A stretch of 64,000 bases of DNA from Flammeovirgaceae bacterium (GCA_016712035.1 JADJRT010000001.1:806001-870000); one strand, 5' to 3'; positions 8,481 to 18,117 are shown, counted from the stretch's first letter. The notes: generated by a model not told the origin, from the letters alone. Numbers and translations are program-made.

Positions 8481-10007
8481 TTATTTTTTTATGATACTTA
8501 ACGCATGGTTAATACGGTTCGCTACTTCCTCATTTCCTAAAATTTCCATCGTCATCATCAGGTCTGGACCTGAGCCATTACCTGTAACGGCAACACGAAG
8601 GCCTTGCAGAATTTTGCCGGTTCCAATGCCTAATTGATTAGTTACACTTTCTAAGATTGATTTGGCTACTGCTGCAGTTAGTTCAGCAGTATTAGATATC
8701 TCTTTGCTAAAAAGAGTCAGTACTTTAACGACATCTTCATTCCATTTTTTAGCAATCACTTGTTCATCGTATGAAGTAGGGCCATGAAAGAAGAACTTCC
8801 CTTGTTGCCAAAAATCTTGTGTAAACGTTACTCGCTCTTTCATGATGGAGCAAATTTTTAATGCTTTTTCTTCTGAACATAAAATATTTTCCTGTTGGAG
8901 CGATTCAAACAAATAAGCCGCCAGATCTGCTTCGGTTTTTGCCTTTAGGTATTGCTGGTTGAACCACTGTGCTTTCTGAATATCAAATTTTGCGCCCGCC
9001 TTACCAATGCGTTCGATAGAGAACGCCTGTGCCAATTCCTCCATGGAAAATATTTCCTCTGTGGTTCCTGGATTCCATCCTAAGAAAGCAAGAAAGTTTA
9101 TCAGCGCTTCCGGCAAATATCCGGATTCGCGAAAACCTTTTGCTAACTCATTGGTTTTCGGATCAGTCCAGGTTAATGGAAAAATCGGGAACCCCATTTG
9201 ATCAGCATCACGCTTACTTAGTTTCCCATTGCCATCCGGCTTTAGGAGAAGTGGTAAATGGACAAACTGAGGCATATCCTTTTCCCAGCCAAAAAACCGA
9301 TAAAGTAATACATGCAGAGGTGCAGAAGGCAACCATTCTTCACCGCGAATGACATGCGAAATTTTCATAAGATAATCATCCACCACGTTAGCCAAATGGT
9401 ACGTAGGCATACCATCCGATTTCATTAACACCTTATCATCAATTTGAGAAGAATGCACTTTCACTTCGCCCCGAATAAGATCGTGGAGTTGAACCTCTTC
9501 GCTATCGGGCACTTTCAACCGAATTACATAAGCAACTCCAGCGTCCAGGTTTTTCTTTGTCTCACCTTCTGAAAGAGTCAAAGAATTATTCATGATCATT
9601 CGGGTAGTGGCGCTGTATTGCTGATTGGATGAGCCAGCTGCTTTTAAGCGATTGCGCATGGCCTCCAGTTCTTCTTCTGTGTCGAAGGCGTAGTAGGCAT
9701 TACCTTCGTCAATCAGTTTTTGTACATGCTGTTTGTAAATGGATTTTCTCTCTGATTGTCGATACGGTGCATGTGGGCCACCCGCTGTAACACCTTCATC
9801 TATTTTGATTCCGACCCAAGCCAGCGATTGTTCGATATACTCTTCAGCCCCGGGTACGTATCGGGTTTGATCCGTATCTTCAATTCGCAAAATCATAGTG
9901 CCGTTGAGTTTCTTCGCCAACAGATAATTATACAACGCAGTGCGGATCCCGCCAATATGCAAAGCACCTGTTGGACTAGGGGCAAAACGAACTCTAACTT
10001 CTCTCAT
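8481..10007 (-). CDS. gltX: Glutamyl-tRNA synthetase
   Basis: Class I aminoacyl-tRNA synthetase that charges tRNA-Glu. The 508-residue length is normal. The HIGH signature reads LHIGG at residues 16-20 in FAPSPTGALHIGG, and the KMSKS loop reads KLSKRD near residue 265. A C-terminal helical anticodon-binding domain follows. No insertion or loss of a key residue was noticed. It is probably the first gene of a short operon with the lysine-rich small protein. Confidence 0.95.
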   Translation of the reverse strand: MREVRVRFAPSPTGALHIGGIRTALYNYLLAKKLNGTMILRIEDTDQTRYVPGAEEYIEQSLAWVGIKIDEGVTAGGPHAPYRQSERKSIYKQHVQKLIDEGNAYYAFDTEEELEAMRNRLKAAGSSNQQYSATTRMIMNNSLTLSEGETKKNLDAGVAYVIRLKVPDSEEVQLHDLIRGEVKVHSSQIDDKVLMKSDGMPTYHLANVVDDYLMKISHVIRGEEWLPSAPLHVLLYRFFGWEKDMPQFVHLPLLLKPDGNGKLSKRDADQMGFPIFPLTWTDPKTNELAKGFRESGYLPEALINFLAFLGWNPGTTEEIFSMEELAQAFSIERIGKAGAKFDIQKAQWFNQQYLKAKTEADLAAYLFESLQQENILCSEEKALKICSIMKERVTFTQDFWQQGKFFFHGPTSYDEQVIAKKWNEDVVKVLTLFSKEISNTAELTAAVAKSILESVTNQLGIGTGKILQGLRVAVTGNGSGPDLMMTMEILGNEEVANRINHALSIIKK

Positions 10008-10100
10008 AAGAGTAAATAAATCAGGATGACAAAGGTATGAAATTCAACGCAAGTACGAATGACACTCGCCTCGCCCAAGGTTACGGCATCGGCTATTTCC

Positions 10101-10481
10101 CTATTTGACAGCGATGCATGAAATCTCTACATTAACATCTTTTGGCAGACGACTTACCTCAACCGTTTCGCGGGCCGGAGGATTGGATGTAAATCTTTTG
10201 CCGTACGCTTCATTCACCACCGGAAACTGACCCATGTCTTTCAAGAAAATAGAACACTTTACAATATGCGAAAAATCCATACCGGCTGCTGTGAGAATTT
10301 CGCCCAGATTTTTGAGTACCAGATTGGTTTCTTCCGTAATGTTTTCGGTAAGAATTTTTCCGGTAGCTTTATCAATAGCAATCTGACCAGACACAAAAAG
10401 CATGGATCCGATTTTGATAGCCTGGCTATAGGGGCCAATAGGCTCAGGCGCGTTGGCGGAATAAATTACTTCTTTTGACAT
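10101..10481 (-). CDS. ridA: RidA family enamine/imine deaminase
   Basis: Cytosolic RidA/YjgF protein that hydrolyses reactive 2-aminoacrylate-type enamines. The 126-residue form starts MSKEVIYSANAPEPIGPYSQA, the standard N terminus. An in-frame extension upstream to 10640 has no family similarity and covers the divergent promoter, so it was rejected. The catalytic arginine lies in the NPPARETVEV segment near residue 104, and the C-terminal EISCIA strand is also typical. Confidence 0.92.
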   Translation of the reverse strand: MSKEVIYSANAPEPIGPYSQAIKIGSMLFVSGQIAIDKATGKILTENITEETNLVLKNLGEILTAAGMDFSHIVKCSIFLKDMGQFPVVNEAYGKRFTSNPPARETVEVSRLPKDVNVEISCIAVK

Positions 10482-10503
10482 AAGCTGAGGTGTGTTACTT
10501 TTG
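10474..10503 (+). promoter_or_regulatory. Candidate Bacteroidota-type promoter for the 10548 gene
   Basis: TTTG at 10474-10477 and TACTTTTG at 10496-10503 are separated by 18 bp and fit the Bacteroidota -33 TTG / -7 TAnnTTTG pattern. Transcription would start near 10509, leaving a leader of about 40 nt. The element overlaps the start codon region of the divergent ridA gene. Confidence 0.45.
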
Positions 10504-10547
10504 ATCAAATATCGAAAATCAAAAGACCCCATACAATCAAAAGGCAA

Positions 10548-11204
10548 ATGAAAATATTGGTTATTGGGGATGCGCAGAATAATAGTGAATGCCAACAGAA
10601 ATTTGGAGCACACCATAGTTGGTATTTTGCCCCTTCGCATGCTGCATCAACCGGTCTTTTAGCAGATGCGGAGGTGATATTCGATTTTAATCCTGATAAA
10701 GAAACGCTCTTAAATTATCAGAGTGGTCAACCCAATCTTTTTGTTTTTCTGAATACTACGTTAACAACTTTAGCTGAATTACTTGCTGATGAAAAAAGAG
10801 TTGACTGGCGCTTTTTTGGTTTTTGTGGACTTCCAACTTTTTTAAATCGTGAATTATTGGAAGCCAGTATTGCTCATGCTGATGACTTGCCATCGCTTGA
10901 GACAATTTGTATGAAGCTAAATACAACATTCGAATGTGTAGCTGATCAGGTGGGATTGGTTACCCCACGTATCATTTGTATGATTATAAATGAAGCCTAC
11001 TTCACGCTTGAAGAAGGAATTGCCACGCAATCGGATATCGATCTGGCAATGAAATTAGGAACGAATTATCCTTATGGACCTTTTGAATGGGCAAAGCGGA
11101 TAGGACTTTCAAATGTATATAAAGTATTGAAAGAAGTTCACAAGTCTACTCAGGACGAACGATATCTTATAAGCCCGTTGTTAACGAAAGAAGCAGAACT
11201 GTAG
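10548..11204 (+). CDS. 3-hydroxyacyl-CoA dehydrogenase C-terminal-domain protein
   Basis: 218-residue protein. The last 100 residues (QVGLVTPRIICMIINEAYFTLEEGIA...YPYGPFEWAKRIG) match the helical C-terminal domain of 3-hydroxyacyl-CoA dehydrogenases. The N-terminal half looks like a shrunken Rossmann domain (MKILVIGDAQ) that lacks the full GxGxxG NAD-binding loop. It may therefore be a non-catalytic relative of 3-hydroxybutyryl-CoA dehydrogenase. It ends immediately before the convergent ATC-hydrolase-like gene. Confidence 0.7.
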   Translation: MKILVIGDAQNNSECQQKFGAHHSWYFAPSHAASTGLLADAEVIFDFNPDKETLLNYQSGQPNLFVFLNTTLTTLAELLADEKRVDWRFFGFCGLPTFLNRELLEASIAHADDLPSLETICMKLNTTFECVADQVGLVTPRIICMIINEAYFTLEEGIATQSDIDLAMKLGTNYPYGPFEWAKRIGLSNVYKVLKEVHKSTQDERYLISPLLTKEAEL

Positions 11205-11828
11205 TTATGCTTTTCTTTCAAATCTGAAATCGCATTTTTGTGCGCCTAAGGCTATGGTTCCTGTTCGCTTTAATGTTAAGCCAGCCAGCGATGAAGTAAT
11301 GTGGTCTACTTCACACAGTAGGGGAGTAAATCTTTCGTACTGATATCTTTTGAACAGTTTACAAATACCGCACTCAAGAATGTCAACCCCATAGCCAAAA
11401 CCCAGTGTCTCCTCTTTACTGGTAATTAAGTTGGCCACAAATCCGTCAGGGTGATCTTTCTTACTAACCTGTTTTCCAAATTTGCGAAGGATGAATCGCA
11501 TGAATGGTTTGCCGACAAATAGAACCGGAATTTTTTTAGAAAATCGTTGCCAGGCGTTCTTGGGCTGTACATAGTCATTGGCAATCTCAAGCAGCACTTT
11601 ACGAATCTTTCCATAGGATTCTCCGGCTTTGTCTAATGTTTGAATCGTTGCCAAAAAGTAGCCAGCTACCTCCATTCGCCTATCCATAGGATTAGTAGAT
11701 GTTTTGGCAAACTGAATGCTGGGATATATTTGTAAAAAGGTAACGTTGATATTTCTAATAAGATCAGTGAAATTCTTTGGATAATGACTTTCAATTACTC
11801 GATAAAAGGAATGTTTATACCGGACCAT
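11205..11828 (-). CDS. L-2-amino-thiazoline-4-carboxylic acid hydrolase-like protein
   Basis: 207-residue protein resembling the ATC hydrolase family (thiazoline ring opening on the route to L-cysteine). The diagnostic region is near the C terminus: ILECGICKLFKRY, LLCEVDHITSSLAG and LKRTGTIALGAQKCDFRF, with conserved cysteines. In most Bacteroidota the substrate is unproven, so the reaction is a family-based guess. No signal peptide was seen. Confidence 0.7.
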   Translation of the reverse strand: MVRYKHSFYRVIESHYPKNFTDLIRNINVTFLQIYPSIQFAKTSTNPMDRRMEVAGYFLATIQTLDKAGESYGKIRKVLLEIANDYVQPKNAWQRFSKKIPVLFVGKPFMRFILRKFGKQVSKKDHPDGFVANLITSKEETLGFGYGVDILECGICKLFKRYQYERFTPLLCEVDHITSSLAGLTLKRTGTIALGAQKCDFRFERKA

Positions 11829-11846
11829 ACTCTAAGCTACAAAAAC

Positions 11847-12449
11847 TCAGCACGCCATGGTGCGAAAAGTAAGATTTACCCGTGGAGCTGTTACTTTTTT
11901 AGTAGGGGGAAGCCTATGCAGCCAATGGGTTTGGGTAGCGCCTTTCATTACCAGCAAACTTCCATGCTCTAAAACAAGTGAACATGTTTGTTTGGTTACT
12001 TTATGTTTAAAGGAAAACTTTCGTTCTGCCCCCAGGCTAAGGGAGGCGATGGCACTATGTAACCCCAATGTCTTTTCATCATCACTATGCCAGGCCATTC
12101 CTTCTTCTCCCGAATGGTATAAGTTTAGGAGACAAGAGTTAAACGTGTGATTACAAACTTCTTCTGTGCGATCTTTTAATTCAAGAAGTTCGCGTGTCCA
12201 GGGTAACGCTTGTTTGGTTGTATTAGAATAGGTGTAAGCGTAATTTTTATCACCATACCAGGAGGCCTTACGCTTTGTAAAAAGATGGCGCCCAAAAATA
12301 ATGGCCTCATCGTTTTTCCAGGCGATATCATGAAGCATTCGTTCGAGATAATGCTGTGATTCTGCACTTGTTAAAATTTTTCCGTAGTAAAGTACTTCCC
12401 CTTCATACGGAAGTAAATTTGTTATTGCTTCTGTTTTGAATAAATCCAT
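11847..12449 (-). CDS. AlkB-like Fe(II)/2-oxoglutarate dioxygenase
   Basis: Oxidative DNA/RNA dealkylation enzyme of the AlkB family, 200 residues. The iron triad is visible: H121 and D123 in MAWHSDDE and H178 in THWLHRL. The 2-oxoglutarate-binding arginines lie in the final PRVNLTFR segment (R190, R196). Its start overlaps the end of the upstream Ada-like gene by 28 bp, so the two are translationally coupled and probably share a role in alkylation repair. Confidence 0.88.
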   Translation of the reverse strand: MDLFKTEAITNLLPYEGEVLYYGKILTSAESQHYLERMLHDIAWKNDEAIIFGRHLFTKRKASWYGDKNYAYTYSNTTKQALPWTRELLELKDRTEEVCNHTFNSCLLNLYHSGEEGMAWHSDDEKTLGLHSAIASLSLGAERKFSFKHKVTKQTCSLVLEHGSLLVMKGATQTHWLHRLPPTKKVTAPRVNLTFRTMAC

Positions 12450-12673
12450 TGTTGATATTCCGTTTTCATACAGTTACCGCAGGGTCTGAATCGAGATCTC
12501 AAAGCCTCACCTTTTGAATTGAAAAAAACCCGATTTTCTTTTTTCATTCTTTTGCCAGAACTGCACGATAAGCGCCCATAGATCTTTAAACGCTTGTTAC
12601 CTGCAATGACAATCGATCCTGTTTTGATATACCTCTTTAGTTCTTGGCTTCCGAGCTCCGTGTGTCTTAACAT
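12422..12673 (-). CDS. Ada-like metal-binding (methylphosphotriester-type) small protein
   Basis: 83-residue protein that resembles only the N-terminal zinc domain of Ada. It has a YGRLSCSSGKRMKKENRVFF segment and, near the C terminus, FRPCGNCMK, giving the cysteines of a C-x(n)-C-x2-C zinc site. There is no AraC or methyltransferase domain. The start was set at MLRHTELG (12673) and not 12706, because the -7-like element CAAAGGTA (minus strand TACCTTTG) lies at 12680-12687, immediately upstream. It is coupled to alkB. Confidence 0.75.
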   Translation of the reverse strand: MLRHTELGSQELKRYIKTGSIVIAGNKRLKIYGRLSCSSGKRMKKENRVFFNSKGEALRSRFRPCGNCMKTEYQQWIYSKQKQ

Positions 12674-12791
12674 CCGATGCAAAGGTATGGGTCGGCAGCT
12701 AATCAAAAACCCGTTTCTTGCGATGTTATGTGCCTGCCAGGAAGTGACGAGTGGGTGTATTTACTAATGTTTATAGATGTATTTTTAGGTC

Positions 12792-12807
12792 TGTAACAAT
12801 AATCACC
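12792..12807 (+). promoter_or_regulatory. Crp/Fnr-type box upstream of tauE
   Basis: TGTAACAATAATCACC fits the TGTGA-N6-TCACA operator pattern with a few mismatches. A TTACTTTG element, a candidate -7 box, begins exactly 37 bp after the start of the box. The same box and spacing occur before the rhodanese operon (18891) and the persulfide dioxygenase gene (22886). This would place the activator near -42, a class II position. Confidence 0.5.
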
Positions 12808-12855
12808 AACTATGGTTTGTTATGCTCGTTACTTTGTCCATTAACTTTGTTTTGA

Positions 12856-13646
12856 ATGGAGATATTGGGTTATGTGGCATCGATATTAATGGGGCTTTCC
12901 TTAGGATTAATTGGGGGTGGGGGCTCAATTCTTACGGTACCGATTTTAGTTTACCTTTTGATATAGATCCGGTACTCTCAACAGCCTATTCACTTTTTGT
13001 GGTGGGCTTAACGAGCGCAGTAGGTTCTGTCAGTCATTTTAGAAATGGAAACGTCCATCTCAAAACGGCATTAATTTTTGGGCTACCATCTATACTTGCA
13101 GTATACTCCGTACGTAAATTTGTTGTTCCTGCAATTCCAGACCCGGTGTTTTCTTTGGGCTCCCTAGCAGTAACTAAGCCCGTATTCGTTCTGGTTTTAT
13201 TTGCGATATTAATGATTGTGGCCTCCATTACTATGATTAGAAAACCCCTGAAACAGACAGTATCTGATCAAATAAAGTACAATTACCCACTCATTTTTGT
13301 TGAGGGTATCGCAGTAGGTGGAGTTACGGGTATGGTTGGCGCAGGGGGTGGTTTTCTTATTATTCCGGCCCTTGTTCTAATGGCCAGGTTGCCTATGAAA
13401 TTGGCAGTAGGCACATCATTGCTCATCATCGCACTCAAGTCGTTAATTGGCTTTACCGGAGACCTTGGGTCGGGGTTGGTGATTGATTATCCATTTATGT
13501 TAATCTTTTCATTGTTTGCCATCGTTGGGATTCTTATTGGTAGTTACCTTACCCGTTTTATCCCCAACGAAAAATTAAAGCCCGTTTTTGGCTGGTTTGT
13601 GCTAGTCATGGGTATTTATATCCTTTTGAAAGAAGTAGTATTTTAA
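12856..13646 (+). CDS. tauE: TauE/SafE family sulfite/thiosulfate exporter (frameshifted in this sequence)
   Basis: Membrane exporter for sulfite, thiosulfate or organosulfonates. Read across one missing T in the run at 12956-12959, the product is 263 residues. It starts MEILGYVASILMG and contains GLIGGGGS and VGAGGGF, the paired glycine-rich motifs of the family, within about seven to eight hydrophobic helices. Without the correction the ATG frame stops at 12964. The alternative reading from 12822 replaces the first family motif with unrelated residues. It is the first gene of the sulfur island. Confidence 0.82.
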
Positions 13647-13721
13647 CTTGTCATTTAAGAATTGTAAACGCAAACCGTCATCTCCGTATTTTTGTAACTA
13701 TTTATTTAATCTACGCCACTT

Positions 13722-14285
13722 ATGCTTGAATTAATTCGCCAGCCTTGGCCCTGGTATGTAGCCGGAACCATTATTGGATTAACTGTGCCCGCCTTGTTGT
13801 TGTTAGGAAACAAGCACCTGGGCATCTCTTCTTCATTACGCCACTTGTGTGCGGCCTGCCTGCCAGCCAACATTACATTTTTTAAGTACGATTGGAAGAA
13901 GGAGATCTGGAATCTATTTTTTGTTGCCGGAGTATTATTAGGCGGAGTCATTGCATCACAATTTCTTAGTAATCCGGAAGGAATTGTTATTTCGGAAAAT
14001 ACGATTCGGGATTTACAGGCATTAAATATAGAAGTTGACAACAATCTTATGCCGGCCTCTATTTTTAGTTTTGAAAACTTATTTACCCTTAGGGGCCTCG
14101 TATTTTTTGTTATAGGTGGCTTTTTGGTTGGCTTTGGCACCCGCTATGCAGGGGGTTGCACCAGTGGCCACACGATTATGGGTATTTCAAATCTTCAATG
14201 GCCCTCGATAGTTGCGAGTGTTTTTTTTATGTTGGGTGGCTATTTAATGACGCATGCCATTTTCCCATGGCTTATTAGTTTATAG
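13722..14285 (+). CDS. YeeE/YedE family sulfur transporter, first half
   Basis: 187-residue membrane protein of the YeeE/YedE (DUF395) family, which imports thiosulfate through conserved cysteines. The signature GTRYAGGCTSGH lies near residue 145. The protein corresponds to one half of full-length YeeE; the second half is the next gene, an arrangement like the PmpA/PmpB pairs. A TATTTTTG sequence at 13687-13694 could serve as a -7 promoter element. Confidence 0.85.
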   Translation: MLELIRQPWPWYVAGTIIGLTVPALLLLGNKHLGISSSLRHLCAACLPANITFFKYDWKKEIWNLFFVAGVLLGGVIASQFLSNPEGIVISENTIRDLQALNIEVDNNLMPASIFSFENLFTLRGLVFFVIGGFLVGFGTRYAGGCTSGHTIMGISNLQWPSIVASVFFMLGGYLMTHAIFPWLISL

Positions 14286-14302
14286 ATTTTTAAAAACGAA
14301 TT

Positions 14303-14809
14303 ATGGAAAAGACAAAAGATGAGTTTGTAGATACATCTGCGATTGTTCATCCTATTGAATGTGAAGCGCCAAACGATCAGCTGGCTAAGGAGACACTTAT
14401 TTCGAATCTCAAATACCTGATTACAGGAATTGTTTTCGGAATCGTCTTTGTGAAAGCTGAGATTATTTCCTGGTATCGCATTCAGGAAATGTTCAGACTC
14501 CACTCTTTTTATATGTATGGGGTTATTGGCACTGCCGTTATGGTAGGTATGATTTCGGTTTGGATAATAAAACGCTTTCGTATTAAAACGATGCAAGGTG
14601 AGCAAGTTGCATTTCATGGAAAACAATTTCATTGGGGAAATGTAATTGGAGGAACAATTTTTGGACTCGGCTGGGCTATTACTGGAGCATGCCCCGGGCC
14701 ACTCTTCGCTCAAATAGGAAGTGGTTTTTTAGTGGTACTTGTTACGTTACTAAGTGCTGTGGCTGGTACCTGGGTATATGGATTGTTGCAGTCAAAATTG
14801 CCGCATTAA
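14303..14809 (+). CDS. YeeE/YedE family sulfur transporter, second half
   Basis: 168-residue partner of the preceding gene, 17 bp downstream. Its signature GWAITGACPGPLFAQIG carries the cysteine expected of the second YeeE half. Helices are predicted around residues 35-50, 70-88, 112-130 and 140-160. The two proteins together should form one pore that moves thiosulfate or another small sulfur anion by relay between cysteines. Confidence 0.83.
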   Translation: MEKTKDEFVDTSAIVHPIECEAPNDQLAKETLISNLKYLITGIVFGIVFVKAEIISWYRIQEMFRLHSFYMYGVIGTAVMVGMISVWIIKRFRIKTMQGEQVAFHGKQFHWGNVIGGTIFGLGWAITGACPGPLFAQIGSGFLVVLVTLLSAVAGTWVYGLLQSKLPH

Positions 14810-14854
14810 TAGTTGCCTCAACACGGTATGATACTTCTTCATACATAGATTATT

Positions 14855-15898
14855 ATGGAACCCAACTCGCATAATGATAGCAGGTTGAGCCAATTAATTG
14901 GAATGACCATGGTTATTGCCGGATTGGTTTTATTCTTATTAACCGTTGTTGCTTCCACATTAATTCTTGGGCCTAATAAAATTATAAGTTGGGTTACCCA
15001 AACACCGAAGAATGTAACGACTTTAACAGCATCAGAAGTATGGGAAGCTCCCGCGTTAAGTCAATTACAGGAAGGCGAGACTAAGAAATTGATTGTTTAC
15101 GGTCGTGAGTTAATAGTCAACACTGCGGCTTATCTCGGGCCGAATGGGTCGGTAATGGCAATAAGCAATGGAATGAATTGTCAAAATTGCCATTTGGATG
15201 CAGGAACTAAACTATTTGGAAATAATTATAGCGCAGTGGCATCCACCTATCCAAAATTCCGGGCCCGATCGGGTGCAGAAGAATCTGTAGAAAAGCGAGT
15301 GAATGATTGTTTTGAGCGGAGCTTAAATGGTAAGGCATTGCCTGAGGAGAGTAACCAGATGAAGGCCATTGTCGCCTACATAAATTGGTTGGGTAAAGAT
15401 GTTGCCAAAGGAACAATCCCTAAAGGGTCTGGACTGATTGAACTTCCCTTTCTTGACCGATCGGCAAGTATAGAAAACGGAAAACTAGTGTATGAACAAA
15501 AGTGCACAGTCTGTCACGGGAATGAAGGTGCCGGCATCACATTGGCGGATGATAGCGGCTATCTATACCCTCCGCTTTGGGGGCAGAATAGTTATAATAT
15601 GGGAGCAGGCTTATATCGCTTATCGCGATTTGCGGGTTACGTAAAAGCAAACATGCCATTGGGTGCTACGTTCGATTCTCCACAACTTACGGATGAAGAA
15701 GCGTGGGATGTTGCAGCTTATGTGAACTCTCTACCCCGACCGCAAAGAGATTTAAGTGCCGATTGGCCCAACATTTCCCAGAAACCAATTGATCATCCTT
15801 ATGGGCCTTATACCGATGGTTTTGAAGAGGCACAACATAAGCTTGGACCCTTTAAGCCGATTCGAGAAAAACAAAAAGAGTTGAGCGCAGCAAAGTAA
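14855..15898 (+). CDS. TsdA-like dihaem cytochrome c (thiosulfate dehydrogenase family)
   Basis: 347-residue membrane-anchored cytochrome. One N-terminal helix (about residues 15-38) precedes two CXXCH haem sites: CQNCH at 109-113, inside NCHLDAG, and CTVCH at 217-221. The segment RVNDCFERSLNG around C152 matches the TsdA region in which a cysteine serves as the unusual axial ligand of haem 1. TsdA joins two thiosulfates to tetrathionate or does the reverse. The gene starts 45 bp after the YeeE pair and abuts the porin gene. Confidence 0.82.
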   Translation: MEPNSHNDSRLSQLIGMTMVIAGLVLFLLTVVASTLILGPNKIISWVTQTPKNVTTLTASEVWEAPALSQLQEGETKKLIVYGRELIVNTAAYLGPNGSVMAISNGMNCQNCHLDAGTKLFGNNYSAVASTYPKFRARSGAEESVEKRVNDCFERSLNGKALPEESNQMKAIVAYINWLGKDVAKGTIPKGSGLIELPFLDRSASIENGKLVYEQKCTVCHGNEGAGITLADDSGYLYPPLWGQNSYNMGAGLYRLSRFAGYVKANMPLGATFDSPQLTDEEAWDVAAYVNSLPRPQRDLSADWPNISQKPIDHPYGPYTDGFEEAQHKLGPFKPIREKQKELSAAK

Positions 15899-15901
15899 AT
15901 C

Positions 15902-17193
15902 ATGAACCTATTGAGAAAGTATTTAACAGCCATTGGATTGGTTGTAGTTATAACTATTGTTTCGTATGGTCAGTATCACGATCCTACTTGGTCTGCTAAA
16001 AGTGTGCTTATTGACAAACAGGGTTTAGGCAAAGACAGTCTAAAAAACATTCTGCACAACAAGGGTATTTTTGAAGGGCATTTTCGCAATTTCTTTATGA
16101 CCACGACCAATCACGATACTTACCCAGATTATTTTGCTTTGGGGGTGGGGGGAGGCCTTGGTTATTATTCACCGATCATTAAGGGATTTCAGGTTGGACT
16201 TTCAGGATTCATTATTTATAATCTTGCTTCTTCTTCTTTGTCGCCTGACCCGCCATTCAGTAATCGGTATGAGGTAGGGTTGTTTGATATCACTAATCCA
16301 AATAATCATAAAGATCTGAATCGCTTAGAAGACTTATATCTCCGTTATTATTTCTCAAAGAAAAACAAATCATTCTTACAGGCAGGTAAATTTCATTTGA
16401 AAACGCCAATGATAAACTTACAGGATGGCCGAATGGGTCCTAATCTGCAAGAAGGCGTATGGGCAGAATGGAATGATTCAAAAAAGTAAAAGTAAAAGGA
16501 GGATGGATCTGGCGTACCTCACCCCGCTCCACCATTCGTTGGTTTGATATTGGTCAATCGTTGGTGTATCCAAATGGCCGTTCCGTGAATGGCGAGAAAG
16601 CAAACTACTCTGGGTATACAAAAAGTGAAGGCATTGCCATTGCAAACCTAGGCTGGAAGCCAACAAAATCAATTGATTATCAAATCTGGAATTACTATGT
16701 GGATCAGTTGTTTAATATGGTATGGAATAAAGCTGAATACAAATGGAAGGTCGGAGAGCGCACAGTGATGGCGGGCATTCAATATGCCTGGCAGAGTGGA
16801 CGCTACCTTTTTCCGCGTGAGTGGGGCATTGAACCTTTTTATACGTTTATGCAACGCGAACGCAATGAAGGTGCAGGAGATGTGCATGCCGCCAATTTTC
16901 AGCATACACACTTCTTAGATAAAAGTAAAAATTGGGAGGTATTGGTAGCAGCCGGAATGTATTGGATGCCTTCAACAAACGATGCCCGATTAAATAAATA
17001 TGCGATGCCATCCTATTATCAACTCAACGCCCGCTCACGATATCGTTTTAATGGATTTCTCCGAGGTCTGAATTTGGAAGTTCTATATGTCTACAAGGGC
17101 AATATGGATCGGAGTATTGAAGTTCAGCCAGTTTACTATCACAATAAAGTAGATATGCATAATCTGTCAGTAGTGATAGATTACTATTTCTAG
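15902..17193 (+). CDS. OprD-like outer-membrane porin (frameshifted in this sequence)
   Basis: Read across one missing A in the run at 16480-16485, this is a single 430-residue outer-membrane beta-barrel with a signal peptide (residues 1-24, ending VSYG-Q). Periodic aromatic strands continue to a terminal ...VVIDYYF, with the C-terminal Phe needed for barrel assembly. In the raw sequence it appears as two pieces (15902-16489 and 16561-17193), and restoring one base joins them through KKVKVKGGWIWRTSP. It follows the cytochrome gene by 3 bp and probably admits sulfur anions. Confidence 0.75.
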
Positions 17194-17197
17194 AAGG

Positions 17198-18091
17198 TTA
17201 AAAAATAAGACGGATTCCGGATGACCAGAAGAATCCATTTTGGAGTTCCTCCAGATATTCCCCTTGGTCATTAACCAGGGTAGCCGGATTTACCGGAAAG
17301 ACCCAGGTTGAGTTTACAAAGACCCGTACCTTTTTGATTTTATAGGTAACATTTATACCAGCTTCGTAATCGAGAATTTTAAATTGATCTGATTCTTCTA
17401 CTTGATAGGATTGATTAGGAGCAACCGGTGTTTGTGAACCTTTTCCATTTCCTTTTCCGCCATTGCCGGTTTGAGTACTTCGGTTGGCGTAATAGGCATT
17501 ATAATATTGCTGACTTCCAGCATTCATATAAACAGAAGGAGTTATTAATAACTTATTTCTAATTCCGTAAAATGTTCTTGAAATTTCAATGCCCGTAAAC
17601 ACATCAGTACTTCCACTGAAACCCAGGCTCGCATCACCATAAAGAGTAAAAATTGAAAAATCATATCCTATATACGCATTTACATACGTACTCATTTCAG
17701 CCATTACATTGTAGCTGAGGTCACTGAAGAAATATTGCGCGATAGAAGCACCGATGGCCAGGTCATTAAGATAGAAATCATAACCACCGCTAACATTAAC
17801 CATGTCAAGACGGGCTTCTTCTTTGGCTGTTAGGTATGATATTGTGGATCTAAGAAAAAATCCTGATTTGTGATAGTAACCGATAGAAGGCGATAGATAC
17901 GGAGCTTTTACAGAATCCGATCGACCCATATAAACGTAATCGCTTGAATAGCGAACCGCAACCCGTACCTGAGATTTTTCCTGTATGGAATCGTAGGAGT
18001 AAATTTTATACGATTGGGCCTGTGATACTTTGTATTCAATAAAAATCGCTGCGATAACTAAGATCAACGATATTTTTGATAGAGCTTTCAT
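17198..18091 (-). CDS. Predicted outer-membrane beta-barrel protein, unknown function
   Basis: 297-residue protein with a signal peptide (to about residue 25, VSQAQ), many alternating aromatic/polar strands and a terminal GIRLIF consistent with barrel insertion. A low-complexity Gly/Asn/Lys loop (GNGGKGNGKG) lies near residue 212. No catalytic motif was recognised. It converges on the porin gene, and the DUF6799 gene lies upstream on the same strand behind a hairpin. Confidence 0.65.
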   Translation of the reverse strand: MKALSKISLILVIAAIFIEYKVSQAQSYKIYSYDSIQEKSQVRVAVRYSSDYVYMGRSDSVKAPYLSPSIGYYHKSGFFLRSTISYLTAKEEARLDMVNVSGGYDFYLNDLAIGASIAQYFFSDLSYNVMAEMSTYVNAYIGYDFSIFTLYGDASLGFSGSTDVFTGIEISRTFYGIRNKLLITPSVYMNAGSQQYYNAYYANRSTQTGNGGKGNGKGSQTPVAPNQSYQVEESDQFKILDYEAGINVTYKIKKVRVFVNSTWVFPVNPATLVNDQGEYLEELQNGFFWSSGIRLIF

Positions 18092-18117
18092 ATCATGCTT
18101 TAATTTGAATAAAAGCA

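Noticed and set aside
10482..10640. N-terminal extension of the RidA gene
   Set aside because: RidA proteins start at MSKEV-like sequences; the extension has no similarity and covers the divergent gene's start and promoter.
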